Of a stretch of 64,000 nt of DNA, positions 10,282 through 21,822 are shown one piece after another (position 1 is the first letter of the stretch; each line of letters starts with the position of its first letter). The position numbers and the translations under genes are program-made. Below the pieces are notes generated by a model. That model was not told the DNA's origin, made no database searches, and was given only the letters and a program-made list of their open reading frames with translations. The stretch comes from Zopfochytrium polystomum (lineage: Eukaryota > Chytridiomycota > Chytridiomycetes > Chytridiales > Chytridiaceae), in the NCBI GenBank assembly GCA_025765615.1, contig JAIVFJ010000001.1, forward strand, positions 744,001 through 808,000, read 5' to 3'.

Positions 10282-10920
10282 GGCTGAAAGAGTGCTTGGC
10301 CTAAATCAGGGGAAGCGGCGACGGGATCGCTGAGGGAGTGAATGTAGTGGCCCGTTTGCGGAAGACTGTGGGCAGGGGCGTGGAAAGAAGCCGGCAAGGT
10401 GGAGGCGCGCGTGTTTGCAAAATAGAAAGACAGCAGCCGCCGAAATCTGGGGGAAGGCCGGGTGGCGACGGTGGTTGAAATCCGATTGGTTCTCCGTCAG
10501 AAATTTATCAATCAGAAGTGCAACAATGGGTGCTTGGCCCGCCACGATGATGATGATGAGTTGAATGTTCATCGCATTCGCGTCGCGTTGTCGGTTTCAG
10601 TCAGTCTTTGCGGGTGGTCGCTGTCGAAGAGTACTCCGTGACAGTGTCGCAAAGTGCTCGCTCGATATTTACTCGCACCCAAACAATGCCCCGAATTGGC
10701 TCCCGAAAGGCTCGCGGTCCATTAACGCAGAGCTAATTTTGGGTTGACCCACACAGCTGAACATCAATTGGAAGCTGTCTTCATCTATGAGAGGAAGTTG
10801 CGCTAACCACCAAGTGTATTCTTGTTGACAGTCAAATGCCAGTTCACGTCATCATTCCCCGACACCCACGCACCCTTAACTCCGAATCCGCCCTCACCCC
10901 TGAAGACTTTGACCCAAAGC
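10282..10920. promoter_or_regulatory. Intergenic / upstream region of the membrane-protein gene
   Basis: This region separates the membrane-protein gene from the 3' end of RPL28, both on the minus strand. It probably contains the first exon and promoter of the membrane-protein gene: an ATG at 10572 followed by a signal-peptide-like hydrophobic run, and the acceptor at about 10284-10289. No other feature recognised. Confidence 0.35.
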
Positions 10921-11191
10921 TTACGCAACCAGCTCAACCTTGCCGCCGGCAGCGATGATCTTCACTTCAGCCCGCTTGCTGATGAGACGAGCCTTGACGA
11001 CGAAGGGAACCTTGGGCAGATTGCCCTTGCCAAGCAGCTTGGTGACACCCTTGCTGGCAAGGTCGATGACTGGGACGGGGCCTTTCGGGTTGGCAGCGGC
11101 GGCCTGCCTCTGCTCCTCCGGGACGAGCGTCCAGAGCTTGTCAAGGTTGAGGGTGGGGCAGTGGTACTGGTTCTTGGTGTAGTGGAAGTAC

Positions 11192-11228
<37 letters not shown>

Positions 11229-11763
11229 TGTCCATGTTGATACGGTGGTGGTGCTGCCCACCAGCAAGACCACGACCACCCGGGTGCTTCCTGTGCTTGC
11301 CTGGTTGGTGGATTCGAGATCAAACGTAGCCGATCAGCGCTCACCAAACACAAGCGCGATGCGCGCCCGATCTGCCAAAAAGTGCAATAAAGAGCCTTAC
11401 CGACACGACCGTGACCGGCCGAGACGTGACCACGGAGCTTCCTCGTCTTACGGGTTCTGGTCGGCTAAGAAGGTGGCATCGAGGAACGAGTTAGGAAGAA
11501 GTGGGCAATATAGATCGGTTCGGGGCGAGCTGATTGTGGCACGAGTGGATCGTCGTCTAACGTCGAGCACCCCTCATCGGGACATTGCACAGCAGAGCAC
11601 ACACGGGCGATCTACAGCTGTGGCAGTTTTTCTGACAGAGACGGTGGGAATCTGGAGGTCTCAGGCGGAACTAGCGAGAAGGCTGAAGGGCAGGATGGGA
11701 TTGGATGGGATGGGATGGGATGAGGGAGGGGTAACGGGGGTTCGTTGGGTGAGTACTGACCAT
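10921..11763 (-). CDS. RPL28: 60S ribosomal protein L28 (uL15, RPL27A)
   Basis: Three exons give 148 residues: 11761-11763 (only the ATG), 11401-11464 and 10921-11300. Introns are 11465-11760 (296 nt, with a CTAAC branch site about 30 nt before the acceptor) and 11301-11400. Family signatures are [20 protein letters not shown], the GGQHHHR loop, [11 protein letters not shown], and a C-terminal KAKFISKxAE-like part ([13 protein letters not shown]). Length matches the usual 148-149 residues. The product is a core component of the large cytosolic ribosomal subunit near the peptidyl-transferase region. The first intron directly after the start codon is long compared with other introns here, as often seen in fungal ribosomal protein genes. 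Confidence 0.93.
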
Positions 11764-11909
11764 GGCTGGGGGTTATTCAAAATTGAAATTTTCGCCTGAG
11801 GGCCTCGCCCGCCCAGTGTGGTGATCCAACTTGTCTGACTTGTCCGCCCCCTCCCGTTGTCTGTTCATTCCTTCCCACACACACACCCTCTGTGCCTCTG
11901 GTGTCTGCA

Positions 11910-14198
11910 ATGCCACCAACTCGACCAACGCCGACAGATACGCTCGCTACTCAACTCTCTCCAACATCGTCTTCGTCCTCGCCTACAACCCCGCCGCGGC
12001 GCAACGTGGTTCCTGCGAACCTTCCTTTTCCCTCCGTCTTTTCATCCCCCTCCGCATCCGCATCAGCGTCATCCTCCTCCTCGTCGTCCTCGTCGTCCTC
12101 TTCGTCGTACACCAACTCGGCCAACGACCCGATAGCCGCAATCCAACTCGTTTTTCCAGATATTGACCCACAGTGGGCACGGCACGTCATTTCGAAGCAC
12201 TACCGTCATCATGAGAATGCCGCATCGGCTTTGATCACGAAAATCCTCGAGGCGCGGCAAGGGCACTACCCACGAGGAGATTCGACGGACCACTCTTGCA
12301 GAAACGAGGTGCTGCGAACGTTGATGGCCAGGTTCCCAGATTGCGACCCCACTTTCATGAGGCAGCAGATTGTCGCACACCCTCTCGACACAGTCAATGT
12401 GGTCACAGAACGGCTCTTGAAATTGGAAAAGTCCTCATCGTCTTCGACTCGCAACCCCACTCCCGGATATCCGAAGCGGCTTGTGTTCGACAGTTTGTCC
12501 AAGGCCGACCTCTTCCAGTCGCCAGCCTATGTAACCGGAGCGACGCATAAACTGTACGCAGACTACCCGGATCACTGGAAATCTAGTATCAGGGCCGTGC
12601 TTGCCGAATGCAATTCGCACTACCCAACAGCGTGGTTTAAACTCCAGGAGATCAAAGCTCCAACGTGGTGGCTCCCGTTCGGTCGACGCCCATACCACTA
12701 CGTTCCCGAAATGGACACACCTGCACTCGTCGAAGACATTAAGGAGCTGGATCGATTAAAGATGCTGCGGCTGGCAGCACATGATGGTGAATTCGCGCAG
12801 GCTATGAACCACGCCTGAGTATCAGAAAAACGACCAGCTCATTACCTGTGGCTGCTGCTTTACGGAAGCGGTGTGGGAAGACTTGCGACAGTGTGACAAC
12901 GGTCACCTGTTTTGCCAATCCTGCGTGAGGTCCTTTGTCGAGATCGGGTTGTTCCAAACAGGCCAAGTTCGAGGAAAGGAGGTTGCGTGCCTTTCTGGAT
13001 GCGAGGCAAAAATATCCCAGGAACAAGTAAGGCTGACGACAGAGAATATTTCATGACTGAAGCTTGGACTCTTTCAGGTTGAGAAATCAGTGTCGCGCGA
13101 CGTATTTCTCACGTACGAGCGACTGCTGACGGAGAAGATATTGCAGGTGGCAGGAATGGAGTTCGTCAGGTGCCCATTTTGCCAATATGCAGGTGTGAAA
13201 ATTTTGTTGCTCGTTTTGCTTGCCCCTTTATTGCGATTGAATCTTTTTACTTTCGGAACGAGTAGAGGCTCGGGATCTCAACCCACTGGCACAACTATGG
13301 GACCAAGTTTTGGACAGCATCGAATATTTGCGGCACCATCTCAGATGCCTTGATATTCCCGAGCCAGCACTCGCTTTCGCTCTTTTGTTCTCCTCCCAAG
13401 TGGTGCTGGCTTCGTTCGCCACCTCTATCTGGCTGGGCTCATTCAACCTCGTCGTTTTCCTGGCTTTCGGCCACATCAGCGGATTCTTCGACATACTTCA
13501 AGACCGACTGGAATCGCTTGGGTGGATTCCTCCCCAGCCTCGCCCGGCCCGCATCACAGCGGACCTGCGGCGGAAGAAAAACTGGCCTTTCAACTGCCTC
13601 AACTGCAAAAGGGCGTCTTGCATGCACTGCCAAAAGGAATGGCAGCCGCTGCACGTGTGCTATGAGACGGAAAAGGATTCTCTTCGTTTGTTTGTAGAGC
13701 AGCGAGTTAGTGAGGCCTTCATTCGCATTGTAAGTTGTGGTTAATCGGATGATCTGCCGCTCTAACTTGTCTTGCGGGGTGTAGTGCCCGAATTGCGCGA
13801 TCCAATTCACAAAAGTCGACGGATGCAATAAGATCACCTGCCCTTCTTGCAGCAGACATATGTGCTTTGTTTGCCGAGGGTAAGGAATTTTGTTGTTCTG
13901 CAACAAGAGCTGCATCTTGACGAGCCCATTTCAGCGACATTACCAAAGAACGGTACAACCACTTTTGCCAGCATTTTCGAGTGATTCCCGGCTCCAAGTG
14001 CAGCGAATGCGACAAATGCGATTTGTGAGTAAAAGGCTCCCTTTTTTTCTTTCTCTTTCTTTCTCATTTTGAGATGCTCCCAGGTATCATACGGAAAATG
14101 ACGAAGTGACCAGGAGAACTGTCGCGGAAAACGCTCGTCGAGAATGGATTGCCAGACACCCAGAGGCGAGACAGCTCCAGCTTGGTGTTATCGCGTAG
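11910..14198 (+). CDS. RNF216/TRIAD3-like RBR E3 ubiquitin ligase with CUE-like motifs
   Basis: Exons: 11910-12815, 12817-13026, 13078-13192, 13263 (or 13266)-13729, 13785-13879, 13935-14024 and 14084-14198, about 665 residues. After a Ser-rich leader (14 Ser in a row) come two CUE-like segments (VFPDIDPQW and RFPDCDPTF). Then follow RING1 (CGCC..CDNGHLFCQSC..CPFC), a BRcat part (FNCLNCKRASCMHCQKEW) and RING2 (CPNC..GCNKITCPSC..MCFVCRG), plus the RNF216-type tail HFCQHFR..CSECDKCDLY. RBR ligases load ubiquitin on a RING2 Cys before transfer to substrate. A hydrophobic 40-residue insert lies between RING1 and BRcat. One extra base (T at 12816) must be skipped to keep the frame: GCC-TGA-G reads through as A-E in the family context. 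Confidence 0.82.
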
Positions 14199-14749
14199 AG
14201 CACTTCTTTCGTATACCCATTCTCTTCTTTCTGCACACCCCCTCTCACACTCATTCGCTCACTTTGATTGTCAAGTAAACACTTTGGTCGTGTCGTTTTC
14301 TCTTACCGTGTCCGTGGACTTAACTCTAGACGACCCCAGCGTGTTCCCCGAGTTCCCTTCAAAGGAGAGGTTTTCCGCTTGCGCTTTTTCTTCCTCTCCA
14401 GATGCTATCTTGCGTTAAGTTATGCCGAGGTTGTGTTTTTCTCTCTTCCTATATGGTTGCGGCTGTGCCGTTTCGATTATGTCACTAAACTAAAAAAAAA
14501 AGGAATTTGGTTCCTCCACCGCCAACCCTCGGCAATCAAGCGGGTGGCAATGAAAGGAGCGAGGAAAACAGGATCTTGCCTTCCTTAATCGTTTTTCGCT
14601 TGTGGCAAACTTCCGAAATTTGCACCAACTCGCTCCATTGCCATCGCCAGCTCGGCAATTGATACACACCAAATTTAAAACCCCGAAACTCAGATGAACG
14701 CCGAAAACACAAGAAAATAAAAAAATAGAACAACAGCCGAAACATAGAA
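14199..14749. other. Intergenic region between the RBR and Dpy-30 genes
   Basis: About 550 bases with only spurious short ORFs. It must hold the 3' end of the ligase transcript and the promoter of the next gene; an A9 run lies near 14493-14501. Confidence 0.4.
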
Positions 14750-15694
14750 ATGTCCAAAGACCAAAGCGCCGCCGCCGACAAAGACCGGATTCCACGGCAA
14801 CCCCTGGACGAGGACGCCGCCGAGGACGCCGAGTTCGACGCCATCTGGGGCCGTGACGGTACCGCACGCAGCTCCACCGCCGCAACCGCCGCAACCGCAA
14901 CCGCAACGGCCGGGATCGGGCGCCCCGCGTCCGCCTCGCAGCAACCCCCGCCGCCGCCCTCGACCGCCTCCGCGCCCCCATCGTCCTCGTCGTCCTCGGC
15001 GTCGGCGTCGACACACCCCTCCGCCCCGCCCTCCGCGCAACCTTCGACACCGGCATCCGCTGCGTCGTCGTCGTCGTCGTCGTCGTCGTCTGCGCGACAC
15101 CACAACAACCACCACGGCCAGCCGTCCAACTCCGACCTGCGCCGTGAACGCCACAGCGCCGCGGCCCCGCCGCCTTCGCGCCGCAGCACGGCCGGCGCGC
15201 CGGCGGCGGCGGCGTCGTCTTCGTCGGTGCGCGGGAGCCGGGCGGGGGTTTCGTCTGCCCCCGCCGCTACAGCTGCTGCGGCTGCGGTGGCAGGTCAGAG
15301 CGAGGAGTACACTGACGCCAGCGTATTTGGCGCACCGTCGGCGGCGGCGATGCAGCAGCAGTTGCAACAGCTGCTGGACGCGAGCGGCGCCGACGAGCCG
15401 ACGCGGTACCTGGAGGAGCAGGTGTTTCCGGTGCTGCTGCCCGGGATCGAGAAGCTGCTCAAGTGCGTCAAGAGGAAGGACGAGATGGCGGACGAGGTCG
15501 TGGGCAGTCCGCTGCTTTGGCTGGGGCAGGTATGCAGATGTTTTATTGTGGTTTTTGCGCGAAAAGATGTCTTTTGGCAAACCTTTTCCACCCTCAAACT
15601 GCCCTCACTCGCAAAGTACTTGGTGATGAATAATCCAAGAGGAGCCGGCCAGGACATAAGCGGTCAGGCTGAGGGATGCGAGCTGGAGGCCTAG
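14750..15694 (+). CDS. Dpy-30/RIIa-motif protein with long low-complexity N-terminus
   Basis: Two exons, 14750-15529 and 15617-15694 (285 residues), joined by a GTATGC..AAAG intron. The first 180 residues are Ala/Ser/Pro-rich, with runs of CCG/TCG-type codons. The last quarter contains YLEEQVFPVLLPGIEKLLK and, across the splice junction, LLWLGQYLVMNNPR. This fits the Dpy-30 motif (Y-L-E..V.P.LL.GL......P...LA.YLL.NN), a two-helix dimerisation module used to anchor on AKAP-like helices. Dpy-30 motifs occur in COMPASS, and in radial-spoke and adenylate-kinase proteins of flagella. The large N-terminal extension is not that of COMPASS Dpy-30, so a flagellar or scaffold role is more likely. Confidence 0.65.
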   Translation: MSKDQSAAADKDRIPRQPLDEDAAEDAEFDAIWGRDGTARSSTAATAATATATAGIGRPASASQQPPPPPSTASAPPSSSSSSASASTHPSAPPSAQPSTPASAASSSSSSSSSARHHNNHHGQPSNSDLRRERHSAAAPPPSRRSTAGAPAAAASSSSVRGSRAGVSSAPAATAAAAAVAGQSEEYTDASVFGAPSAAAMQQQLQQLLDASGADEPTRYLEEQVFPVLLPGIEKLLKCVKRKDEMADEVVGSPLLWLGQVCRCFIVVFARKDVFWQTFSTLKLPSLAKYLVMNNPRGAGQDISGQAEGCELEA

Positions 15695-16090
15695 GCGAAA
15701 CGGCGCAATCGGAGGACATCCAAGTTTTCGACAGATTGATTCACTTACTTTCTTCACCGGGATGTATTGTGAGCTTCAAGTGATACTTCGGCGACAACCA
15801 GGAAAAATGGAGGGAAACCACTGACCAACAGATAAAGAACAAAGAAACGGGGGGCAGGTGTTGGAGTGATGTTGCACCAAGAACGGTAGAATACGAATAA
15901 ATGTAACTTGAGAATATGACAAAAAGCTGCAGGGATCATTGAACAAGTTGTGTAGTGAAAAAATAAAAAAATACTTGATAGCAATGTGAAGAGTGCAGGA
16001 CAAAAATTTTAATGGACTGAGACGCGCACAGATCAAGGAGCCAGGAAGCTTCTCATCACACACTCACCACCTTCCCCGGGGCTCATACTT

Positions 16091-19000
16091 TCAAATAAGC
16101 TCCTTCAAGATGCTGTCATAGTACTCCGTGTAGACCTCGCCGTTGAATCGCACCCACACGGAGACCTTGTAGCTGAAGCTTTCCAGCTCGGTCCGCACCG
16201 GCTCAAGGCCGGCCCTGTCGAGGCCCTCGCGCTTGAACGTGCCCGTCACAATATGCGCCTTGATGGCGGCCATCACCCTCCTTCGCACCAGGTTAAAGAC
16301 CGGGTCCTTTGTCGACATGGTCTTCTCCACCATCGTCTTGATCAGCGCAACCTTGTCCTCCCCGAGCTGCTTGTTGCGGCGCTGCAGCAGGATCTCTGAG
16401 ATTTTGGCAACGACCTGGAGCGAGAGGTTGTCGAGCGTCAGCCCTTCGGGGTCGTTCAGGAGCGCGAGCAGGTTTTCCTTGAGGCCGATAACGAACGCCT
16501 TGTCTCCGCGTATCTCGGTGACGATGTTTTGCGAGAGCATGATGAGGGCCGCGATGATGACGAGCTTCTGTGCTTCGTTTTGGAACTTGTTTAGGCGGAC
16601 CGCGTCCATCACGAGGGTCTCTGGCAAGGCTCCGTCGGTGTCTGGAGCAGATGTGGACGCTTCGCCCGCAGCAGAGTCTTTGACCACCGCGCTGCCGTTC
16701 CACCCAAAGACGAGCCCCAGGATGGCGTCATGGAAAGCGTCGGTGTAGCGGACTCGGTTCTCGGGAATAGCAATGCCTTCGGGGTTTCTCGCGCGTGCGA
16801 CCTCTTCCTGCAAGCGGACCGAGCGGCTTAGCCATTCTTTAGTGCGGTCCAGTGTGACCGAACCGGACTCGAGCGCGGTTTTGAAATGTCCGCGTTCGTA
16901 CTCGACAGCAACGTCCTTCAAATGGGGCTTCAGACTTTGCAGACGGAAATTCGCTAGGTCCAGCTTCATGTCGTCCAGAAGGCCCAAGATGCCCTCGATG
17001 ACGCCGACAAAGTCGGCGCTGCCTGCAACTGCATTCAGACTGGCGTTCAGATCGCGCACCGCCTGATCACGAATAGGAGCGCAAAGCTGAGACATTTTCG
17101 TGATCACGAAGGAGAGTAGTCCTTTCAGATCAAGCGTCTTTGTCACTATCTTCTGGTGAATGAACTCCACATCCATGAATTCGACAAGATCCGCTGCGAT
17201 CTTGCCCTTTTCCGAGACCATGGAGAGTAGTTGCTAAAACCTCAATGTGAATAGAAGCGTTTGATGACGAATGAAACAGCTTTATCACCTTTCGAATGTC
17301 CGTGATAAAATCAATCAGATGTGGAAGGTATTCGCCTCTGGCAAATGACGACCGAACGTCGTCGAAAAAGATTTTCCGAACAGAGTCTCGAACTTGTGTC
17401 TCCAACGCCGAAAGCTCCGGCTTCTTTAGCGCAAAGTCGGGGTCAAGCGTGAGTTCGTGCGCCAACTGTTCATTGGACATCGGGGATCCAAACATGGACG
17501 CGATGTCTATCGTAGTTGAGCTCAGTCGTCCCGCGAGAGACTGGGTCGACAACCGTGGGCTCTCGCCGAGAACCCGAGACTTTGCAACAAGAGGGCTAGG
17601 GGTTCGGCGCTCGTTTCTGCGTAGCGGAGAGATGCCTCGACTCGGTGTAGCAGGTCCAGAGTTCAGTGGCGAGACTGAGTCGGACGAGGAAACAGACATG
17701 CTGCTGGGGAAGCGTTTGGGCGACGTCGAAAGGAGGTCCGAAGCGCTTGTTCGACGCATAGCCGGAGAAACCGATCGAGATGCGCTTCCGCTCGTACTGC
17801 TCCCTTCGTCGTCGGTGGGCGTCTCGGCGCGGTTGTCGCTCATAGAAAAGCGTGAAAGGCCATCGACAGTGTGCATGGCATCGTCGTCCTCGCTTTCTTC
17901 TTCCATGAGGCCAAACTCCTCGTGCAGTTTCTTCCTCTTCTCTTTCAGACTCGCCAACGCGGAATCTCCGAAGCGGCGCAGCCGCGCAATAATGACCTTT
18001 TGCTGCTCGTCGATTTTTGGCCCCCACTGAACGTCTGCGTCCATCTGCTCCCGAACAGAAAGCCAGAGCTTTTCCAACTCAAGCCAGTGGGAAATTAGGC
18101 CGTCAATGATTTTGCGGGTGTCGCGCTCCTTCCACTCTTCAAAGCTTGCGTAGTATGAAGCCCATGATTTGACTGCTTCCAAAAGAATGGTGACTGGCCG
18201 GTTTTCTGTTTGAAACCCTTGCGAATCAACCCACGCTTCGAATTTGGAAAGCATCTCGGACGCGTCAGCTTTGAGCTTCTGAACAATCTGTTAGGTACAG
18301 CTATCGGATCAGTACAGCCTACCTCCTCCTCCTCTTTGGCGTCAGGAATGATGGCGGCAGGGTGAGCAACGATGATGAAAGCGCTCAAAAATACGCGCGA
18401 AGGGTTTTTCCATGGAGCACTAGATTCGTCTAACTATATTGACGAGGTAAGCTCTGGCACGCGACGCGGTACTGGTTTTTACCTTGGACAGCACTTTCTT
18501 GAACTGGGCAAGAACAGCAGCGATAGATCGAATAACTGATTTGGACTGGACCAGCTTCACAAGATCGTCAAAGCTCTTCTCCGTCGCCTTCTCCACAGTC
18601 AGACCCGACTTCTTCCACAACCGCAGCAGCTGAGCGACAGAGGCTGCTCTCCACCATCTCTGAATCTTGAGGGCAGCAGCCTCTTGAATCGAAATCAACT
18701 CGGTGTTGTGCAACAAAATGTCGTTCAGCTGAAGCAGCTTTGACCGCGGAATCAGAGCGATCTGGCGACGACGGAGCTCGCTGGATTTCAGCCGGTCCTC
18801 GAGGAGGCGCCGCTGCGCCGCCGCTTGCTCCTGCTCCTTGCGGAGGGCGTTGTCGTGGACCTCCTTGACTTTCGCGTTCTTGGCGGCAACGGCTTTCGTC
18901 TGCAAGAAGAAAAAGTATGGGACGCACGTTTAAAAACACCATCAAACGTTAAGGACGAAAGGACTAGGGCCTTGGGGGTGGGACTGTAAAGGTGGGTGGG

Positions 19001-19404
19001 TGTTTCCAAACAAGTTTTACCTGACGATCCTTCAAGTCCGCCCGCTTACGCTCCGCGGCGGCCAAGTTGTCCTCGATCTTGATCCTGCCCTCCACGTTTT
19101 CGCTGCCCGACTGCCGCCTGTGCGCCGACATCACCTCCTGGACGTGGGAGTGGCGTTTCGCGAGGCGCGATCGCCGGGCCTCGATAAAGTCCCGGTTCGA
19201 CCGGTCGTGCGAGTGGAAGGAGACCGACGACGGGCTGGTCGGAGACGGGATACCGCCGGCCCCGGCGGCGCTCGTGGTGTTGACGCGGAGGCGGCTCCTC
19301 CCTTGCGCCTTGAGCCGCTCTTCGAGGTGGAAGGGCTTGCCGGCGGGTTGCTTCAGGCTGAGGACGTCGATGACGTAGAAGCCCGACTTTGATATCTTCT
19401 CCAT
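16091..19404 (-). CDS. TCP11/SOK1 family protein
   Basis: Five exons join in frame to 1,017 residues: 19021-19404, 18483-18899, 18323-18433, 17289-18287 and 16091-17233. The N-terminus is basic and coiled-coil-like. The Tcp11 domain follows, with the signature PWKNPSRVFLSAFIIVAHP at the start of exon 3 and the long helical C-terminal part (for example LVEFMDVEFIHQKI, RVRYTDAFHDAILGLVFG, ELESFSYKVSVWVRFNGEVY). Between them lies a Ser/Pro-rich linker (about residues 330-480) likely to be phosphorylated. The yeast member Sok1 acts in cAMP/PKA signalling and mammalian TCP11 is needed for sperm motility, so a signalling role is expected. The start at 19404 is chosen because it opens the conserved basic region; an upstream in-frame ATG at 19557 adds Pro-rich sequence and is less likely. 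Confidence 0.85.
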
Positions 19405-19843
19405 GGTCGACGTGCCGCTGGGAACGATGGAGTGGGGAGGCGCGGGTGGTGGAAGTGGCTGCGTTCGAGATCTGACAGAGGAGGCGGGAACTGGGGGCCA
19501 AGTAGAAGCCCTGTTCAGAGCGAGGAAGATCGAGGAAGGCAAACAAGAGGAAGGCAATAAGCAGTGACCTTGCGATCTTCAGGGAGTGGATTGGCTGGTC
19601 GGTAAGGGAGGATTCAGTAACGGATTTGAGGGAGCGGCCCAGCAAGTGATTAGAAATCGACGAGGCGCTCTCAAAAATTGTGGCGCGAGCTCGTGATTGA
19701 TTGAATCGATGACTCCTGATCACGAAACTCAGCAGAAAAAATGCACCTTCTCAAGCAAGCCCCCAGGCTCTCTCTTTCGACCAAGCACAATTCGCCACGG
19801 AAAACTACAAACTACCCAATCAGCGCGGCTTTCGCGGCTAGCT

Positions 19844-21710
19844 TTATTTCTGCTGCGCAAGCTTAAGAATCTGTACGAAGCACTGGCGGAAATCCTCCAC
19901 CAAATCCAGCTTGTCCTCAATCCCCACACTGACCCTACACACACGCGGGTCAATTTTCGAGTCCACCGCAGCCCGCCATTCGATCAGGCTCTCAACACCG
20001 CCGAGCGACGTTGCGTTCGCAAACAGCCGCAGGTTATTGCACGCGAGTTGCGCGAGCTTCGGCGTCTCAAAGCTGATGGAGAGGACACCCGAACCGCGGG
20101 CTCCCCAGCGGCGAAGCAAGGCTGGCGGGTCGGTGGACGATGCCTTGGCGGGGCCAACGTCTCCGGGCGAAGGGAGCGACAGCGTCGCGTGCCACACTCG
20201 GTGAACTACTCCGGGCGGCGGTGGTTGGATTTCGACATTCGGTTTTGTGGGGTGAGGGGTTGGGGTTTTCGACGCGAGCCATGCCGCGAGGAAAGTGGCA
20301 CTCTCTGACTGCTTCGTAACGCGAATTTCGAGAGTTCGCAGACTCCTCAAAAGGAGCCAGGCTTCCATGTTGCCCATCACGTTACCGATGGCGTTTCGTT
20401 GCTGCAGGAGCTTAAATGGAAGAGTACCAACAGATGCATCGTTAAATCAGGAGCACTTTCTACATCAACTGGGACATGAGCGAGAGACCAGATACTTACT
20501 TGGTTTCTGGTAGCCTTGTCCTTCACAACCAAGACACCGCCAAGGAGGTCCGAGTGCCCACCGAGGAACTTTGTGCTCGAGTGCATAACCATGTCGGCAC
20601 CTTGGTTTTTGAAAGTAAACTTATTCAGAAATGAGGATCTTGCTTCTTTCGTCTTACCATAGTTCAGGCAAAACTGAAGAGGCGGCGGCGTAAATGTAGC
20701 GTCTACGACCACGTGCGCCCCTTCTGAGCACAAAGCCTTGAACCTCTCAACGTCTTTCGTTCCAAAATCAAAAACAGAGAAAGTCAGTGCAAAGAACCAA
20801 GAAAGTTCCGCTCGAACATTGTACCATAGATTTCGCCGCGAGGATTCTGCGGAGACTCCAACCAGACCAAGTCGCCGGCAACGAATTTGACAGAATCAAG
20901 GTCGAGCGTCTCCAGGAAAATCGCTGTCTGATGACGTGGCGCAAGATATTGAATTGATCAGCGATCAGCACGAAAAAACCAGAGACGCCTACGGTGTCTC
21001 GACCGCGCTTAAACTCGTTGAGGACTGAATGCGTTCCGAAATACCCCTCGCCTGGCAGGAAAACGCGCTTCGGCTGGTAGAACTGGAACGCCGCCGCAAC
21101 AGCGGCGAGGCCAGACGCGTAGGTAAGGGCAAAACCTATCAAAGTGCAATTCGCACTCCGTGAGAACGCGAGCGAAGCGGCAGCAGATTGCATACCATTC
21201 TCAAGGGCGCCGAGGACGATTTCTACGCGGTCCCGCGTCTCGGTCGTGTACCGTGAGTAGATCAACGGGATTTCCGAGGGATCGGTTGCGTGGACATCCT
21301 GCTTCAGCGCGAGCCTCTCGGCTGCACGCTCGTTCCAGTCGGAAGGGTACCCTACGTTGCAAGTTGAGCATTTATTGGGGAGATGTCAGGAAAGTCCCGG
21401 CTCGCTTGGTGCAGCAATAGATAGATAGAGGGAGGAGAGTGCAGATCCTTTGGAGAATAGGTGGATTCAGGAAGGGAATGGACGGACGGTGCTACGAGGA
21501 TGATGGGTGGATGAGGAGCTACTGCAACTGCTAGTAATACTACTGACTGTAGGTGGACGAGAGGCCGATGGGTGCGGCGAGGTCGGCGGGGAGGCGGCCG
21601 CGCGGGGCGAGGGCGATGTTGTCCGCATGAACAGCGAGAGTAGAAAACTCGAGGGCCAACTGGTGGTGGCCGGCTTCGTTATTGGTGTCGTCGGCGGCGG
21701 GGGAGGCCAT
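19844..21710 (-). CDS. PLP-dependent transsulfuration enzyme (cystathionine gamma-synthase/lyase family)
   Basis: Seven exons give 442 residues: 21548-21710, 21196-21351, 20993-21135, 20825-20927, 20658-20753, 20500-20600 and 19844-20410. Cys/Met metabolism PLP-enzyme signatures are present: STLAVHAD near the N-terminus, YSRYTTETRDRVE, LENG..ALTYASGLAA, LVWLESPQNP, HVVVDATF, and MHSSTKFLGGHSDLLGG with the Schiff-base Lys at about residue 231. The C-terminal domain includes MGNMEAWLLLRSLRTLEIR and GSGVLSISFE. The family exchanges substituents at the gamma-carbon of homoserine esters or cystathionine in Met/Cys interconversion. The sequence around the Lys looks closest to fungal Str2-like enzymes, but substrate choice cannot be read from motifs alone. 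A T30 run (21792-21821) lies just upstream of the ATG. Confidence 0.87.
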
Positions 21711-21790
21711 TCCTTCGCTGTGGCGCTGGCGTGATTCGGTCGGGTTTCAAGTTTTTCTTTTTCTTTCTTACTTCTTTTCTTTTTGGCCCG

Positions 21791-21791
<1 letters not shown>

Positions 21792-21821
<30 letters not shown>
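21792..21821 (+). repeat. Poly-T tract (30 nt)
   Basis: A run of 30 T on the plus strand, about 80 nt upstream of the start codon of the transsulfuration gene (minus strand). It reads as poly-dA in the transcript direction and may be a nucleosome-excluding promoter tract. Homopolymers of this length are also prone to miscounting. Confidence 0.85.

Positions 21822-21822
<1 letters not shown>

Noticed and set aside
11465..11760. Possible snoRNA in the long first intron of RPL28
   Set aside because: A C-box-like GATGAGG is present but no D box follows in the right order or spacing, and there is no terminal stem.
14536..15580. Minus-strand ORFs of 188-296 codons over the Dpy-30 gene
   Set aside because: They consist of Arg/Gly/Ala runs that are complements of the Ala/Ser/Pro-rich repeats on the plus strand.
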